NCBI RefSeq assembly: GCF_907164555.1
Contig: NZ_CAJQZC010000004.1
Coordinates: 186,001 to 250,000, forward strand
Origin: Paraburkholderia saeva
Lineage (GTDB): Bacteria > Pseudomonadota > Gammaproteobacteria > Burkholderiales > Burkholderiaceae
DNA: 64,000 bases
Direction of reading: 5' to 3'
Shown: in pieces, positions 37,484 to 49,080 of the stretch
Numbering within the stretch: position 1 is the first letter of the stretch
How the letters are laid out: each line of letters begins with the position of its first letter
Translations under genes and position numbers: made by a program
The notes under the pieces: generated by a model
The model's input: the letters and a program-made list of their open reading frames with translations, nothing else
The model's database searches: none
What the model was told of the DNA's origin: nothing

Positions 37484-38302
37484 CTAACGCATGACGAGCA
37501 GTTCGCCGCGACCATCGACGGCCAGATCACCCGCGTAGCGTCGCGGCAATGGTGCGCCGCGCAATGCCGAAAACGGCGCGATTTCCTGCGCAAACGAGCG
37601 CACCAGTAGCGACCAGAACACATCGAAGCCGCGCCCGCCTTCGGTGAAGGTCGGCGGAAGCGTTGCCGGCGCCTGCAGCAGCAGCAACGTGCCGCGTCGC
37701 ATCCCATAACCGTAGTGCGCGCCGGCGCGTCCCGCAATGCCGACTGTCCCCGCCGCCATGCGCGAGGCCGCGCATTCGCCGGCATCGCCGCCCACCAGCA
37801 CGAGGCCGCGGCGCATCCGGTCGGCGAGGCGCGCGCCGGCGTGACCGTGGATCGTGAGCGTGCCGCCCGTCATGCCTTCCATGTCGCCCGGCAACGCGCC
37901 GGCCGCGAACGCGTCGCTGTTGCCCGTGACCGTCAGGCGTCCGCCGCGCATCTCGCAGCCGGTAAAGCGGCCCGCGTCGCCTTCGATACGCAGCGCGCCG
38001 CCGTTCATCCGGAATCCGGCGTAGTCGCCGCACGCGCCGCGCACGGTGAGGGTGCCTTCGTCGAGTTGCGCGCCGACGTGGTCGAGCCAGGGCACGTCGC
38101 CCTCGATCACGAGCGCGACCGCTTCGCTTTCCGCGCGCGCAATGTCGAACAGGTCGGCGGCCACGCAGGTTTCGTTGCCGGCGGGCAACGCGACGCGCGC
38201 AATGTCGGCGACCGGCAACGCGGCAAGCGCAGCGGGAAGAAGGCGCGCGGCGTTCACGCGAAAGCCCGGCGCGTGCCTGACGCGCAGCGTGGTCGTGCTC
38301 AT
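37484..38302 (-). CDS. fhcC: Formyltransferase/hydrolase complex subunit C
   Basis: A 272-residue subunit of the Fhc complex, which turns formyl-H4MPT into formate via a methanofuran-type cofactor. It is the homologue of archaeal formylmethanofuran dehydrogenase subunit C, a beta-helical GXGXG domain seen as repeated segments (GGALRIEGDAG, GGRLTVTGNSD, GGTLTIHGHAG, RGLVLVGGDAG). The ATG at 38302 overlaps the fhcD stop by 4 bases. Last gene of fhcBADC. Confidence 0.94.
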   Translation of the reverse strand: MSTTTLRVRHAPGFRVNAARLLPAALAALPVADIARVALPAGNETCVAADLFDIARAESEAVALVIEGDVPWLDHVGAQLDEGTLTVRGACGDYAGFRMNGGALRIEGDAGRFTGCEMRGGRLTVTGNSDAFAAGALPGDMEGMTGGTLTIHGHAGARLADRMRRGLVLVGGDAGECAASRMAAGTVGIAGRAGAHYGYGMRRGTLLLLQAPATLPPTFTEGGRGFDVFWSLLVRSFAQEIAPFSALRGAPLPRRYAGDLAVDGRGELLVMR

Positions 38303-39261
38303 GCGCGCTTCTGCCCGACCGCGGCAGCCATCTCGTGCAGATGGAAGTGATAAGGCCCAAGCTTGCCGCCGTAGTTGCCCGCCGAAATCCGCAGCACGCC
38401 GGCGGCGCGTCCGCGCGCGGCGGCCGCGGCGATGCCGGCCGTCATCGCCGCGCCGACGTCGCTGTCGGTCAGGCCGTCGATCACGATTTCCATCACGCAG
38501 CCCACTTCGGCGGTCAGTTCGCTCTTTTTCGCGAGACCGGTGAGCGTGGGGCAGAACGCGTCGTTCGTCGAGGCCGTCGCGCCCGCGTATTTCGAGCCGA
38601 TTTTCGAGCCGGAGCGCACGACGCCGCCTGGGAACGGCATGATCACGTTCGGCAGCGCGCGCATCGCGGCAGCGGCCGCCTCGGCGGCGGCGAGCGCGGC
38701 GTCGATGTCGGCGCCGAGCAGCAGCAGGTTGCCGCCGCCGACGCCCTTGACCGTCACCGCCGTTTCCTCGCAGACGAACTCGCCGTCCATCACCGGCACG
38801 CGCCAGTAGCGCGTGGTGCCGATCATCTTCGAGATCTGCCAGCCGTCGCCGAAGAAACGCAGGTTCTTGCCGAGCGCGGCGTCGTCGGAGCGCGGCGCCG
38901 CGCTCGTCGCAGGGTCGATGCCGCTGTAGATCGCGGTCGTCGGGCACGTCAGCACGCACTGGCCGACGCGCCGCTCGATCTGCTTCGCGAGTTCCTTCGA
39001 CGACACCGCGAACAGCAGCACCGCGATGCCGGGGCGCCCGTCCGGTGTTTCCTCGCTGCCGAGTTCGCGTTCGATGCCCGCTTCGCAGCCGCAGCCGATT
39101 ACGGAGGTCGCGAATCCCGTCAGCGATTGTGCGGCGTGCTTCGCCCAGACGGGCGTGTGCGCGGTGATGACGAGGCGCGTCGCCTTCATCGGGAACGCTT
39201 CCGCGAAGGTGTCGTCGATGAGTGTGCCGTTGATCTGCATCGGCGAAGCCGTGTTTGTCAT
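38299..39261 (-). CDS. fhcD: Formylmethanofuran-H4MPT formyltransferase (Fhc subunit D)
   Basis: A 320-residue protein homologous to archaeal Ftr, the formyltransferase that moves the formyl group between H4MPT and methanofuran-type cofactors. Visible segments are INGTLIDDTFAEAFPM, GCGCEAGIERELG, RFFGDGWQISK, NVIMPFPGGVVRSGSKIGSKY and SAGNYGGKLGPYHFHL. The start at 39261 overlaps the fhcA stop (ATGA), and its own stop overlaps fhcC in the same way. Confidence 0.96.
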   Translation of the reverse strand: MTNTASPMQINGTLIDDTFAEAFPMKATRLVITAHTPVWAKHAAQSLTGFATSVIGCGCEAGIERELGSEETPDGRPGIAVLLFAVSSKELAKQIERRVGQCVLTCPTTAIYSGIDPATSAAPRSDDAALGKNLRFFGDGWQISKMIGTTRYWRVPVMDGEFVCEETAVTVKGVGGGNLLLLGADIDAALAAAEAAAAAMRALPNVIMPFPGGVVRSGSKIGSKYAGATASTNDAFCPTLTGLAKKSELTAEVGCVMEIVIDGLTDSDVGAAMTAGIAAAAARGRAAGVLRISAGNYGGKLGPYHFHLHEMAAAVGQKRA

Positions 39262-40967
39262 GGGTTCACCGCCGCAAGACATGCGACCGGCAGCAGCCGG
39301 CCGCCGCGACAGCACGCGCAGATTTCGTCGTCGCTGATCGCCGCGTGCGCGAAGTTGCCGACGAGGTTGGCGTCGCTATACGCGCGCAGCGTTTTCTCGA
39401 TGCCGCGATCGAAATCGGGCGACACGTAGTGGATGCCGCCCGTTGGCGTGGCGACAAGCGTCCCGTCGCGCGCGACGAGCTGGCCGTCCTTGAACACATA
39501 CGCGGGCGACGAGAACATGCGCTCGCGATCCGCGTCGTCGCGATAGACGGCGATATCCGCCGCCGCACCTTCGCCGAGATGGCCGCGATCCTTCAGGCCG
39601 AGCAGGCGTGCGGGACCGGCGCGCGTGATGATCGCGATCTCGTACAGCGACAGTTCGCGTTTGAGCTCGGGCAGTGCGCTCGCGACCTGCGCTTCGGGAT
39701 GCAGCTTTGCGATCTGTTCGTCGCGAAAGCTTTTGTCCATCAAGAGGCGGATCAGATGCGGATAGCTCGTGAACGGGCCGCCGTTCGGATGGTCGGTCGT
39801 CATCGACACGCGCCACGGATCGTCGATCAGCAGGAAGATTTCGAGGCCGATGATCCATTGCAGCGCGTTCACGTAACTTTGCTCGCGATAGCGGAACGGC
39901 ACGATGCCGCAGCCGGCATCGCATTCGATATCGCCCACGATCCACTTGCGGGGCGAACCCAGCGGCGCGTTTTTGAACTGCATCATCGTGTCGCCGGAAG
40001 CGGTGACCGTCTGCCCGAAAATGATCTGGCCGACGTCGATCGACACGTTCGGACGCGCGTTGACGGCCTCGGCAATCGCGCGCGCGCCAGAGGAAAACCT
40101 GCGCGGTCCTTCGGTGCCGTAGCTGTGAAACTGGATGTGCGTCAGATGGATCGGCAGGCCATCGGCGGCGTCCATCGTCGCGATGGTCGACGCGATATTG
40201 CCTGGCACACCGAGATTGCTCGCGTGCACGTGCAGCGGGTGCGGCACGCGCAGCTCGGTCAGCGCGCGCGAGAGCGTGCGCAGCACGTCGCGCGGTGTGA
40301 TGCCGTAATGCACGTGCGCCTCGTCGACATCGAGCGAGCGCTGGTTGAACTTGAACGCCGAGATGCCGCCCGGATTCACGACCTTCACGCCGAGCGCCTT
40401 GCTCGCATGGAGCGTCCAGCCGACGTAGTCGCGCAGCCGCTCGAAGCCGTCGCGCGCGGCGAGCATCTGCAGCAGCAGTTCGTCGTTGCCGAGCATCACG
40501 TAGGCGCCGTGATCGATGATCGGCGTGTCGCCCATTTCCAGATGCGTGTGGCGGGCGTTGGACGGCATCATCGCCGGCTCGAACGCCGCCGTGTAGCCCA
40601 TCTCCGCATAGCGATAGCCGGTGGCGAGCGTCCCCGGCGTGCAGACGCCGCACGACGGCATACGCAGATAGCGACCCTGAGGATCGGCGGCCGATTCGTA
40701 ACCGGCGTCGCGCGGCGCGTCGTTGCGATGGTCTTCGGGCAGCAGCAGACGCGAAAGGTTCGTCTTGCCGCCGCCGATGTGCGAATGCAGGTCGATGCCA
40801 CCGGCCATCACGATCATGCCGCTCGCGTCGTAGTCGTGATCGAGCGGTGCGCCAGCCGCCGGTGCCGCGACGATACGACCGTCGCGGATATACAGGTCGC
40901 GCCGTTCGCCATCGACGTGATTCGCCGGATCATAGATCACGCCGCCGGTCAGCCGCACGAGGCTCAT
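39258..40967 (-). CDS. fhcA: Formyltransferase/hydrolase complex subunit A
   Basis: A 569-residue amidohydrolase-fold subunit, homologue of archaeal FmdA/FwdA, which releases formate from the formylated cofactor. Metal-site motifs are visible: GGIDLHSHIGGG, HGAYVMLGN, PLHVHASNLG, THIQFHSYGTEG and TDHPNGGPF. Translationally coupled on both sides by 4-base overlaps (fhcB stop/start and fhcD start). Confidence 0.96.
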   Translation of the reverse strand: MSLVRLTGGVIYDPANHVDGERRDLYIRDGRIVAAPAAGAPLDHDYDASGMIVMAGGIDLHSHIGGGKTNLSRLLLPEDHRNDAPRDAGYESAADPQGRYLRMPSCGVCTPGTLATGYRYAEMGYTAAFEPAMMPSNARHTHLEMGDTPIIDHGAYVMLGNDELLLQMLAARDGFERLRDYVGWTLHASKALGVKVVNPGGISAFKFNQRSLDVDEAHVHYGITPRDVLRTLSRALTELRVPHPLHVHASNLGVPGNIASTIATMDAADGLPIHLTHIQFHSYGTEGPRRFSSGARAIAEAVNARPNVSIDVGQIIFGQTVTASGDTMMQFKNAPLGSPRKWIVGDIECDAGCGIVPFRYREQSYVNALQWIIGLEIFLLIDDPWRVSMTTDHPNGGPFTSYPHLIRLLMDKSFRDEQIAKLHPEAQVASALPELKRELSLYEIAIITRAGPARLLGLKDRGHLGEGAAADIAVYRDDADRERMFSSPAYVFKDGQLVARDGTLVATPTGGIHYVSPDFDRGIEKTLRAYSDANLVGNFAHAAISDDEICACCRGGRLLPVACLAAVNP

Positions 40968-42367
40968 GGCGCGCTCCCTGCGGTGCTGGCAAGCCGGACG
41001 GCGAACTGTTCAGCAAGACGTGCGGCGATGTCGGCAACACCCGGCAAACCGGCATGGCGGGCGGCCGTGAGCGGCACGACAACGGTGCCGTCAGTGCGGA
41101 ACAGATGGCCGCCGATGTCGATGCCCGGCGTCGCGACGGGAATGAAGACCGTCGGCCCGCGCCGCGCGTTCGCCGCGCCTGCGGCCATCGCCGGGTGGCC
41201 GAGCACGATCGCCGGCACATCGGGATCGAGCGTATCGGGCAGCGGCTGCGGGCCGAAGCTCGACACCCACAGCAACGTGTCGACTTCACGGCCCGCAAGC
41301 AGGGTGCGCGTGCGATAGCGCATGGGATCGTAGTCGAGCGGCGCTTGCGCGAGACGCCCCGGCATCGCGACGCGGGTGCGCAGCGGAAAGCCCGAGAGCC
41401 ACGTGAACGTCTGGTTGACGCTGAGCGCGCCGTCGGCGCCGCCCAGCGGCAGGCCGCCCGCGCGCGAGGTCCGGTTCACGGCCTTGATGATCCGGTTCAA
41501 CGCTTCGATCAGCAACGCCGCGTGCGGCGCAGGCAACGCTTCGGGTTCGTAGACGAACACCGTGTAGCGGGCGGCGTTCATTTCGTCGATGAGCGCTGCC
41601 AGTGCGCGGGCCGTGCCGCTTGCGTCGTTCAGGGCTTCGACGCTGCGGCCTTCCAGCAGCGCGGACCAGAGCGCAAGGAGGTCGAACAGATCGCTTCCGG
41701 CGAGGAGCGATGTGGCGCCCGCGTGATGGATTGCGTCAACGGCCAGATCGGCTTCGCAGCCCACGAACCTGAATGTGCGCGAGAGCGCGGGCGTGCCTTC
41801 CGCCGTGCCAAACGCGCGCGCGTAGAAACGCGGATGGCGCGCGGACGGCTCACACGCGAATACGACGACCAGATCGGCGCGCGCGCGCACTTCGGAGAGC
41901 GTCGTGAAGAATGCGCCACGGTCCTGGAGCGCGAGCGTCGCCGCCGTCAGTGCATCGCCGTGCAGATGGTCGACGATCGCGCCGCATTGCGCGGCCAGCG
42001 CAAACAGCGAACGGGCGCCGGCGATATCGGTGGCCATGCCGCCGAAGAGTGGCCGGTGCGCACCGGACAGGATCTCGGCGGCACGCGCGAGGGCGGTGTC
42101 GAGATCAGTCGCATGGCCATCGACGGAGGCCTTGCATTGCGCGTCGGTGGCGCCGTATAGCGCAAGCGCCCCTGCAAGGCGGGGGCAATCGGTGGCGGGC
42201 GCGCTGAGGCTGTCGTCGCTGCTCACGCCGGCTGCGATGTCGTCGCACAGCAGGGGGCAGAAAGGACAGGTCCAGTCGGACGTGATGGACGCGGACACGC
42301 CCGTGGGGCCAGCACTCGACGGATGGTTGGACGAACGATGCATGGTCGCGTTTTCAGCAAGGACCAT
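40964..42367 (-). CDS. fhcB: Formyltransferase/hydrolase complex subunit B
   Basis: About 467 residues, homologue of the catalytic subunit of archaeal formylmethanofuran dehydrogenase. The N-terminal CPFCPLLCDDI keeps Cys residues, but in bacteria this subunit is thought to have lost redox activity. Start uncertain: ATGs at 42457, 42367 and 42343 all lack a good ribosome site. First gene of fhcBADC and divergent from the ATP-grasp gene at 42742. Ends with a 4-base overlap into fhcA. Confidence 0.9.
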   Translation of the reverse strand: MVLAENATMHRSSNHPSSAGPTGVSASITSDWTCPFCPLLCDDIAAGVSSDDSLSAPATDCPRLAGALALYGATDAQCKASVDGHATDLDTALARAAEILSGAHRPLFGGMATDIAGARSLFALAAQCGAIVDHLHGDALTAATLALQDRGAFFTTLSEVRARADLVVVFACEPSARHPRFYARAFGTAEGTPALSRTFRFVGCEADLAVDAIHHAGATSLLAGSDLFDLLALWSALLEGRSVEALNDASGTARALAALIDEMNAARYTVFVYEPEALPAPHAALLIEALNRIIKAVNRTSRAGGLPLGGADGALSVNQTFTWLSGFPLRTRVAMPGRLAQAPLDYDPMRYRTRTLLAGREVDTLLWVSSFGPQPLPDTLDPDVPAIVLGHPAMAAGAANARRGPTVFIPVATPGIDIGGHLFRTDGTVVVPLTAARHAGLPGVADIAARLAEQFAVRLASTAGSAP

Positions 42368-42741
42368 GCCGGGAGCGCGTTCCCGGCGCGCGGTTTTGCC
42401 AGCGGATGAACGTGCATGAGGCGAATCCGCCCAGCGGCCGGATGACGGTGCGTTCATTTTTTGAAGGCGTCGCCCGTCTCATGAAGCGGGCGTGCTCGCA
42501 CCACGTGAAGCCGTGTGCAGGCGCCGTTCCCGCGCAGCACAGTATGTGCTTCGTTCTGAAACACTGTGTCACCCGGCCGCTACGCGCTGCAACACCCCGC
42601 TTTGCCCATGCATTGCACGCCGCTCGCCCCCAGCGTGCGTGGCACGGATATTGTGTCGTGCAGATGCGCTGGCCCAGGAGCGGCGTGGCGCGCGGGTCCG
42701 CGCGACACAGGCCTCTATCTCACCTGCAAGGATGACCTCCC
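42368..42741. promoter_or_regulatory. Divergent promoter region of fhc and cofactor operons
   Basis: No gene was recognised. On the minus strand GGGAACGGCGCCTGCA at 42516-42531 has GG-N10-GC spacing but a weak -24 element. On the plus strand TGGCACGGATATTGTG at 42640-42655 has a consensus -24 element but GT in place of GC at -12. Both are only tentative sigma-54 sites. Confidence 0.35.
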
Positions 42742-43830
42742 GTGACCAAGCTGTTTGTGTACGAGTATCTGACTGGCGGCGGCATCGATCCCGATCTCGC
42801 CAGCGAAGGCAGTCTTGCGGACCTGAGCGCACTGATCGTCGAAGGCCGTGCCATGCGCGACGCGCTCGTCGCGGACCTGCGCGCGCTCGCTGGCGTGCAG
42901 GTCACGTTCGCCAGTTCGCGTTTCGAGCAGGTCGACGCGGCGCTTGCGCATTGCCGCGCCGTCCCGGGCGAACCCATGAGCCACTTCGTTTCGCGTGTGG
43001 CGCGCGAGCACGACTACGCGTGGGTGATCGCGCCGGAATGCGATGGCCTGCTGCGTCAGCTGCACGACGCGGTCGGCGGCGCGCGCTGGCTCGGCTGCAC
43101 GGCGCAGGCCATCGATATCGCGTCGGGCAAGCGCGCGACAGCCGAATGTCTAGCGGCCCACGGCATCGCCGTGACGCCCGCGCTTTCGCCTGAACGCGGC
43201 AACGCGCCCGCTGACGCTGACGCCGCCACGAATGCTGCACGGCGCTGGGTCGTCAAGCCGGACGACGGCGCGGGCGGCCTCGACACGTTTGTCTTCGACC
43301 GCTTCGACGATGCCTGCGCCGAATACGGCGCGCGCCTTGCAGCCGGGCGCAATCCGGTACTGCAGGCCTGGGTCGACGGCGAACCGCTGAGCCTTTCGCT
43401 CATCTGTGGCGAAACGCGGGCGGAACTCATCAGCATCAACCGCCAGCAGATCGGCGTGCCGGAGCAGGCGGCGCCGGGCCGCGCGGAACGGGTCGTCGAG
43501 TTCAGCGGCGTGCAGGTCGACCAGATCGGTTTGCAGAGCGACAGGGGGCGCGTGCTCGAAGCGCTCGCACAACGGGTATTCGCCGCGCTACCGGGTTTGC
43601 GTGGGTTTGCCGGTATCGATCTCGTGTGGCATCCGCAGCGTGGTCCCGTCGTGATCGAGGTGAACCCGCGTCTGACGGCGGCCTATGCCGGTCTCTCCGC
43701 GCGGCTCGGGCGCAATCTTGCTGGCGCGCTGTTGCAGGCGCATGGCGTCACGGTGGGCGCGTCCGGAAGAGAAGACACCGCGGCGCCGGTATTCCGTACC
43801 GGCACGCACGCATGCAGGGCCGCGTCATGA
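42742..43830 (+). CDS. ATP-grasp ligase, MfnD-like (methanofuran-type cofactor synthesis)
   Basis: A 362-residue ATP-grasp protein starting with GTG at 42742 (AAGGATGACC upstream). Visible features are FVYEYLTGGG, RWVVKPDDGAGGLDTF and a metal-binding end GFAGIDLVWHPQRGPVVIEVNPRLTAAYAGLS. Similar archaeal enzymes add glutamate to tyramine in methanofuran synthesis. It overlaps the next gene by 4 bases (ATGA) and leads a three-gene plus-strand group of cofactor genes opposite fhc. Confidence 0.85.
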   Translation: MTKLFVYEYLTGGGIDPDLASEGSLADLSALIVEGRAMRDALVADLRALAGVQVTFASSRFEQVDAALAHCRAVPGEPMSHFVSRVAREHDYAWVIAPECDGLLRQLHDAVGGARWLGCTAQAIDIASGKRATAECLAAHGIAVTPALSPERGNAPADADAATNAARRWVVKPDDGAGGLDTFVFDRFDDACAEYGARLAAGRNPVLQAWVDGEPLSLSLICGETRAELISINRQQIGVPEQAAPGRAERVVEFSGVQVDQIGLQSDRGRVLEALAQRVFAALPGLRGFAGIDLVWHPQRGPVVIEVNPRLTAAYAGLSARLGRNLAGALLQAHGVTVGASGREDTAAPVFRTGTHACRAAS

Positions 43831-44942
43831 CGGCCGCGCGCACCGCTTGCGCGGCCGGCTCAGCCGTATTCGGCTGGGACGTCGGCGGTGCGCACGTGAA
43901 GGTGTCGCTGGCGGATTCGTCCGGCATGCTGCGCGATGTCGCGCAATGGGCGTGTCCGTTGTGGCAGGGGCTCGAACACCTGGAGCGCGCCATCGACCAC
44001 GTCTTCACGCGCTGGCCGCAAGCGAACGATGCTGCCGCGCAGCACGTCATCACGATGACGGGCGAAATGGTGGACCTCTTTCCTGATCGCGCCGCGGGTG
44101 TGCGTGCGCTTTCCGGTGCGCTCGCGGCACGCCTCGGCCCGCAGACGCGCTTCTTTGCCGGCGCCGATGGCTGGCTCGATGCCGCCGCATGCGGCGACAG
44201 GTGGCGTGCAGTGGCGTCGGCGAACTGGCTCGCGACCGCGCAATGGCTCGCGACGCGCGTGCCCGATGCGCTGCTCGTCGATATCGGCAGCACGACGACG
44301 GACATCATTCCGGTTGTCGGCGGCAGGGTGGTGGCGCAAGGCACGAACGACGCCGCGCGCCTTGTCTCCGGTGAGCTTGTCTATCAGGGCGTGGTGCGCA
44401 CGCCGTTGTGCGGCATCGCGCATCAGATCGTGTTTCGCGACCAGACGACGAACGTGATGAACGAATGGTTCGCGACCAGCGCCGACATCTACCGGCTGAC
44501 GGGCGAACTGTGGCCCGCGCACGACCAGCATCCGGCCGCGGACAACGGCCCGAAAACCGAAGCCGCGAGCCGCGTGCGTCTCGCGCGGATGATCGGCTTC
44601 GACGCGGCCGAGGCCACCGAAACCGAATGGCGGCGCTTCGCGCAGCGCTGGCGTCACGAGCAGCTCGCGATTCTCGCGACGAACCTGTCGCGCGTGTGGA
44701 TCGCGCATGCCGAGCTTGCCGGGGCACCGATCGTCGGCGCCGGATGCGGGCGTTTTCTGGCCGCGGCGCTCGCGCAGCACGACGGGCGCGATTACATCGA
44801 TTTCGCCGGGCTGGCTGGCGTGACGCCGTTCTGCGCCGGCCAGGCGGATCTCGCGGAATGGGCCGCGACGTGCGCGCCGGGCGTGGCGGTCGCGCTGCTC
44901 GCGGGCATGGGCGCAAGCCGGGAGGCCGCCCAGACTGCATGA
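43827..44942 (+). CDS. H4MPT-linked C1 transfer pathway protein, MfnF-like (ASKHA/hydantoinase-A fold)
   Basis: A 371-residue protein with an actin/hexokinase-like nucleotide fold: FGWDVGGAHVKVSLAD near residue 14, VDIGSTTTDIIPV near 152, and GAGCGRFLAAALA near 305. The start at 43827 overlaps the previous stop (ATGA). Archaeal MfnF condenses furan and tyramine parts of methanofuran; bacterial homologues occur in methylotroph H4MPT clusters. The next gene encodes a matching MfnE-like kinase. Confidence 0.88.
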   Translation: MTAARTACAAGSAVFGWDVGGAHVKVSLADSSGMLRDVAQWACPLWQGLEHLERAIDHVFTRWPQANDAAAQHVITMTGEMVDLFPDRAAGVRALSGALAARLGPQTRFFAGADGWLDAAACGDRWRAVASANWLATAQWLATRVPDALLVDIGSTTTDIIPVVGGRVVAQGTNDAARLVSGELVYQGVVRTPLCGIAHQIVFRDQTTNVMNEWFATSADIYRLTGELWPAHDQHPAADNGPKTEAASRVRLARMIGFDAAEATETEWRRFAQRWRHEQLAILATNLSRVWIAHAELAGAPIVGAGCGRFLAAALAQHDGRDYIDFAGLAGVTPFCAGQADLAEWAATCAPGVAVALLAGMGASREAAQTA

Positions 44943-45032
44943 AACCCAAAGGCAGCACAGAATACGTAGCGCGCCGGCCGGGCGGAGAAAAGGGGCCGTC
45001 GATGGCATCAACCAGGAGCGAGGGCACGGGTC

Positions 45033-45623
45033 ATGTGGGTGGTGAAAATCGGCGGAAGCCTCAGCCACGACCCGCTGTTGCGTGAATGGCTGACGCAACT
45101 CTGGGAGCTCGGCGGCGGTCGCGTGGTGATCGTGCCGGGTGGCGGCGATTTCGCCGACAAGGTTCGCCAGTACCAGAGCGAATGGTGTTTCGACGACCTG
45201 GCAGCCCACAACATGTGCCTGCTCGCGATGACACAGTACGCGATCCTGATGCAGGGGCTGCGGCCCGAACTCGTGCTGGCTGCAAACGAAGAACGCATCC
45301 GCCGCGCATTGCGTGACGGACATGTCGCCGTGTGGGTGCCGACCGGCCTGATGCGCGACGCACCCGACGAGATGACCAACTGGGACACCACGTCGGACAG
45401 CCTCGCCGCGTGGCTTTCGACGACGCTCAACGCAGAGCGCCTGATCGTCGTGAAATCCTGCGAGGTGGAGGCGGGCGCGCCGCTCGCCGCCCTGACGCAG
45501 GACGGCGTGCTGGATACGCGCTTTGTCGATCACGTCACCGACGCGAACTACGTGGTGGAACTGCTGAACCGCCGCGATGTGGCGTTGATGCGCGACCGGC
45601 TGCTGCACGTGCCGGCCGCCTGA
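45033..45623 (+). CDS. Amino-acid-kinase-family protein, MfnE-like
   Basis: A 196-residue small kinase. Motifs are VVKIGGSLSHDP at the N-terminus and VVIVPGGGDFADKVR near 33-47. It resembles archaeal MfnE, which phosphorylates aminomethylfuran phosphate to a pyrophosphate in methanofuran synthesis. It follows the MfnF-like gene by 90 bp and converges on mfnB with 27 bp between, so consecutive pathway steps lie side by side. Confidence 0.87.
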   Translation: MWVVKIGGSLSHDPLLREWLTQLWELGGGRVVIVPGGGDFADKVRQYQSEWCFDDLAAHNMCLLAMTQYAILMQGLRPELVLAANEERIRRALRDGHVAVWVPTGLMRDAPDEMTNWDTTSDSLAAWLSTTLNAERLIVVKSCEVEAGAPLAALTQDGVLDTRFVDHVTDANYVVELLNRRDVALMRDRLLHVPAA

Positions 45624-45650
45624 CGCGGCATATGGCGTGCGAGGCGCGTG

Positions 45651-46337
45651 TTACTGCGGCGCGCGATGCAGCGCATCGGCCCAGCGCGCGACGTGCCCCG
45701 GATCGAGTCGCGCCGAGCGGCCTTCGGTGCAAAGCGCCGTGCGAAAACCCGCGATATCGGGCTTGAGCGCATGGATCTGCGCGAGCTGCGCCCAGCCCAG
45801 CGAGCCCGCCACACCCGTCATCGCGCCATGCGCGCCGATCGTCGCAAGACAGCGCGCAAGCGTGGCCATATCGACGCGATCGAACAGCGCGCGACCGTCC
45901 TTGTTCGCGGTATCGAAGACGATGCCGGCAAAACCCAGCCCCGCCGCATAGTCGGACAGCGCGGCGTCGACGCCTTCATCGCACAGCAGCACCGGTACCA
46001 CGGCGGCCGGCAGGTTCGCGAGATGCGCGAGGCACGCCCGCGCCGAAGGTCCCGCCGTGACACCGACCTTCACGTAATCGACGCCCGCATTGCTGACGTC
46101 GATTACGCGCGCGGCGATATCGTCGAGCGCATCGTTGGGCACGTCGCCGATTGTCGCGCTGATCGGCTTGACCGGAAACCGGCCGCGCAGCGCCTGCACG
46201 ATGCGCGCGATTTCGTCGACAGGTATGCCGCCCAGCGCGCCCTCGCGGGGCTCTTTCAGATCGATGAGCTCGGCGCCGGCCCGGGCGGCATCGTGCGCTT
46301 CGTCGTACGAGCGGACGCTCGCAAGCAGTGCGGTCAT
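45651..46337 (-). CDS. mfnB: (5-formylfuran-3-yl)methyl phosphate synthase
   Basis: A 228-residue TIM-barrel enzyme (DUF556 family) that builds the furan ring of methanofuran-type cofactors from two glyceraldehyde-3-phosphates. Visible features are LLASVRSYDEAHDAARAGAELIDLK and YVKVGV with SATIGDVP. The ATG at 46337 has GGAG 8 bases upstream. It lies 34 bp after the DUF447 gene in the same direction. Confidence 0.92.
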   Translation of the reverse strand: MTALLASVRSYDEAHDAARAGAELIDLKEPREGALGGIPVDEIARIVQALRGRFPVKPISATIGDVPNDALDDIAARVIDVSNAGVDYVKVGVTAGPSARACLAHLANLPAAVVPVLLCDEGVDAALSDYAAGLGFAGIVFDTANKDGRALFDRVDMATLARCLATIGAHGAMTGVAGSLGWAQLAQIHALKPDIAGFRTALCTEGRSARLDPGHVARWADALHRAPQ

Positions 46338-46371
46338 GGAAGTCTCCAGAAAACGGCTTTGCTGCGGTGCA

Positions 46372-46974
46372 TCAGGCGGCGCGCGAAGTATCCGGTGATG
46401 CGTTCGACGTCTTGCCTGCCTGCGCGCGATAACGCGCAATCGCATCCATGATCCATGCCCACGCGACACGTTCCGCGTCGCCTGCGGTTTTATCGATGGC
46501 GATCTTCAGATACGCGACTTCGTTATCGACCTTCCCGGCCGGCAGCATGAAAAGCCGGCTGACGAGAATCGCGCCTTCGACAACCGCCGCCTGCGCGCGG
46601 TTAAAACCAGGAAACGGTGCATGCGTTTCCTGATGCACAGGGCGCATGTAGAGCGTGGGGCGCTGGGTATCGTCGCGGACTTCGTCGAGTTCCAGTTCGG
46701 TGTGCGCGAGCGCGCCGTCGAGCCGCACGCTCGCCACGCGCGTGGCGGGCGAAACCGGCCACTCATACGCGTAGCCTGTCACGCAGCCCGCGAATACCCG
46801 CACGTCGGTCGTGAAGTTGATCACGGCGGCGCGGGTGGCCAGGATGTTCTCAAGCGTGGCGGAGGGTCTGAACGGCGCGAGGATCGCGCGCCCGTTTTCG
46901 AAGCGCACGCCCATGGGTGCAATGTGAGGCCGGCCGTCGCGCGCCGCAGTCGTAACGATCGTTTCGAAAATCAT
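46372..46974 (-). CDS. DUF447-family protein (flavin-binding-like)
   Basis: A 200-residue protein opening MIFETIVTTAARDGRPHIAPMGVRF, typical of DUF447, a split-barrel flavin-binding-like fold. Members recur in bacterial H4MPT clusters and in methanogens, suggesting a role in C1 cofactor synthesis that is not defined. It lies between pqqA (113 bp upstream) and mfnB and could share the pqqA transcript. Confidence 0.85.
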   Translation of the reverse strand: MIFETIVTTAARDGRPHIAPMGVRFENGRAILAPFRPSATLENILATRAAVINFTTDVRVFAGCVTGYAYEWPVSPATRVASVRLDGALAHTELELDEVRDDTQRPTLYMRPVHQETHAPFPGFNRAQAAVVEGAILVSRLFMLPAGKVDNEVAYLKIAIDKTAGDAERVAWAWIMDAIARYRAQAGKTSNASPDTSRAA

Positions 46975-47087
46975 GGCGGGGAACGCTGGACGTTGCGGCG
47001 GACTACGAGCCGGCGGTTTGCTAACAGAAAGTTAACTGACTGACTGCAATGCCGCACGGCAGCCGCGCAAAGGCGGCGCGTGCGGGA

Positions 47088-47162
47088 TTAACGGGTTGCG
47101 ATATACATCGTGATTTCGAAACCAAAACGCATATCGGTGTAACTCGGTGTCGTCCACTGCAT
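47088..47162 (-). CDS. pqqA: PQQ precursor peptide PqqA (stand-alone)
   Basis: A 24-residue peptide. It contains [19 protein letters not shown], the PqqA core, with Glu16 and Tyr20 in the canonical positions that PqqE joins. An ATG two codons earlier (47168) abuts the ribosome site, whereas the ATG at 47162 has GGAGG with 6 bases between, so the shorter form is chosen. It lies about 10 kb from pqqB and is divergent from cbbL. A sigma-54-type promoter is at 47241-47256. Too short for normal gene calling. Confidence 0.93.
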   Translation of the reverse strand: MQWTTPSYTDMRFGFEITMYIATR

Positions 47163-49052
<1,890 letters not shown>

Positions 49053-49080
49053 CCGTTATCTGAACTGAAGAGACCATGCC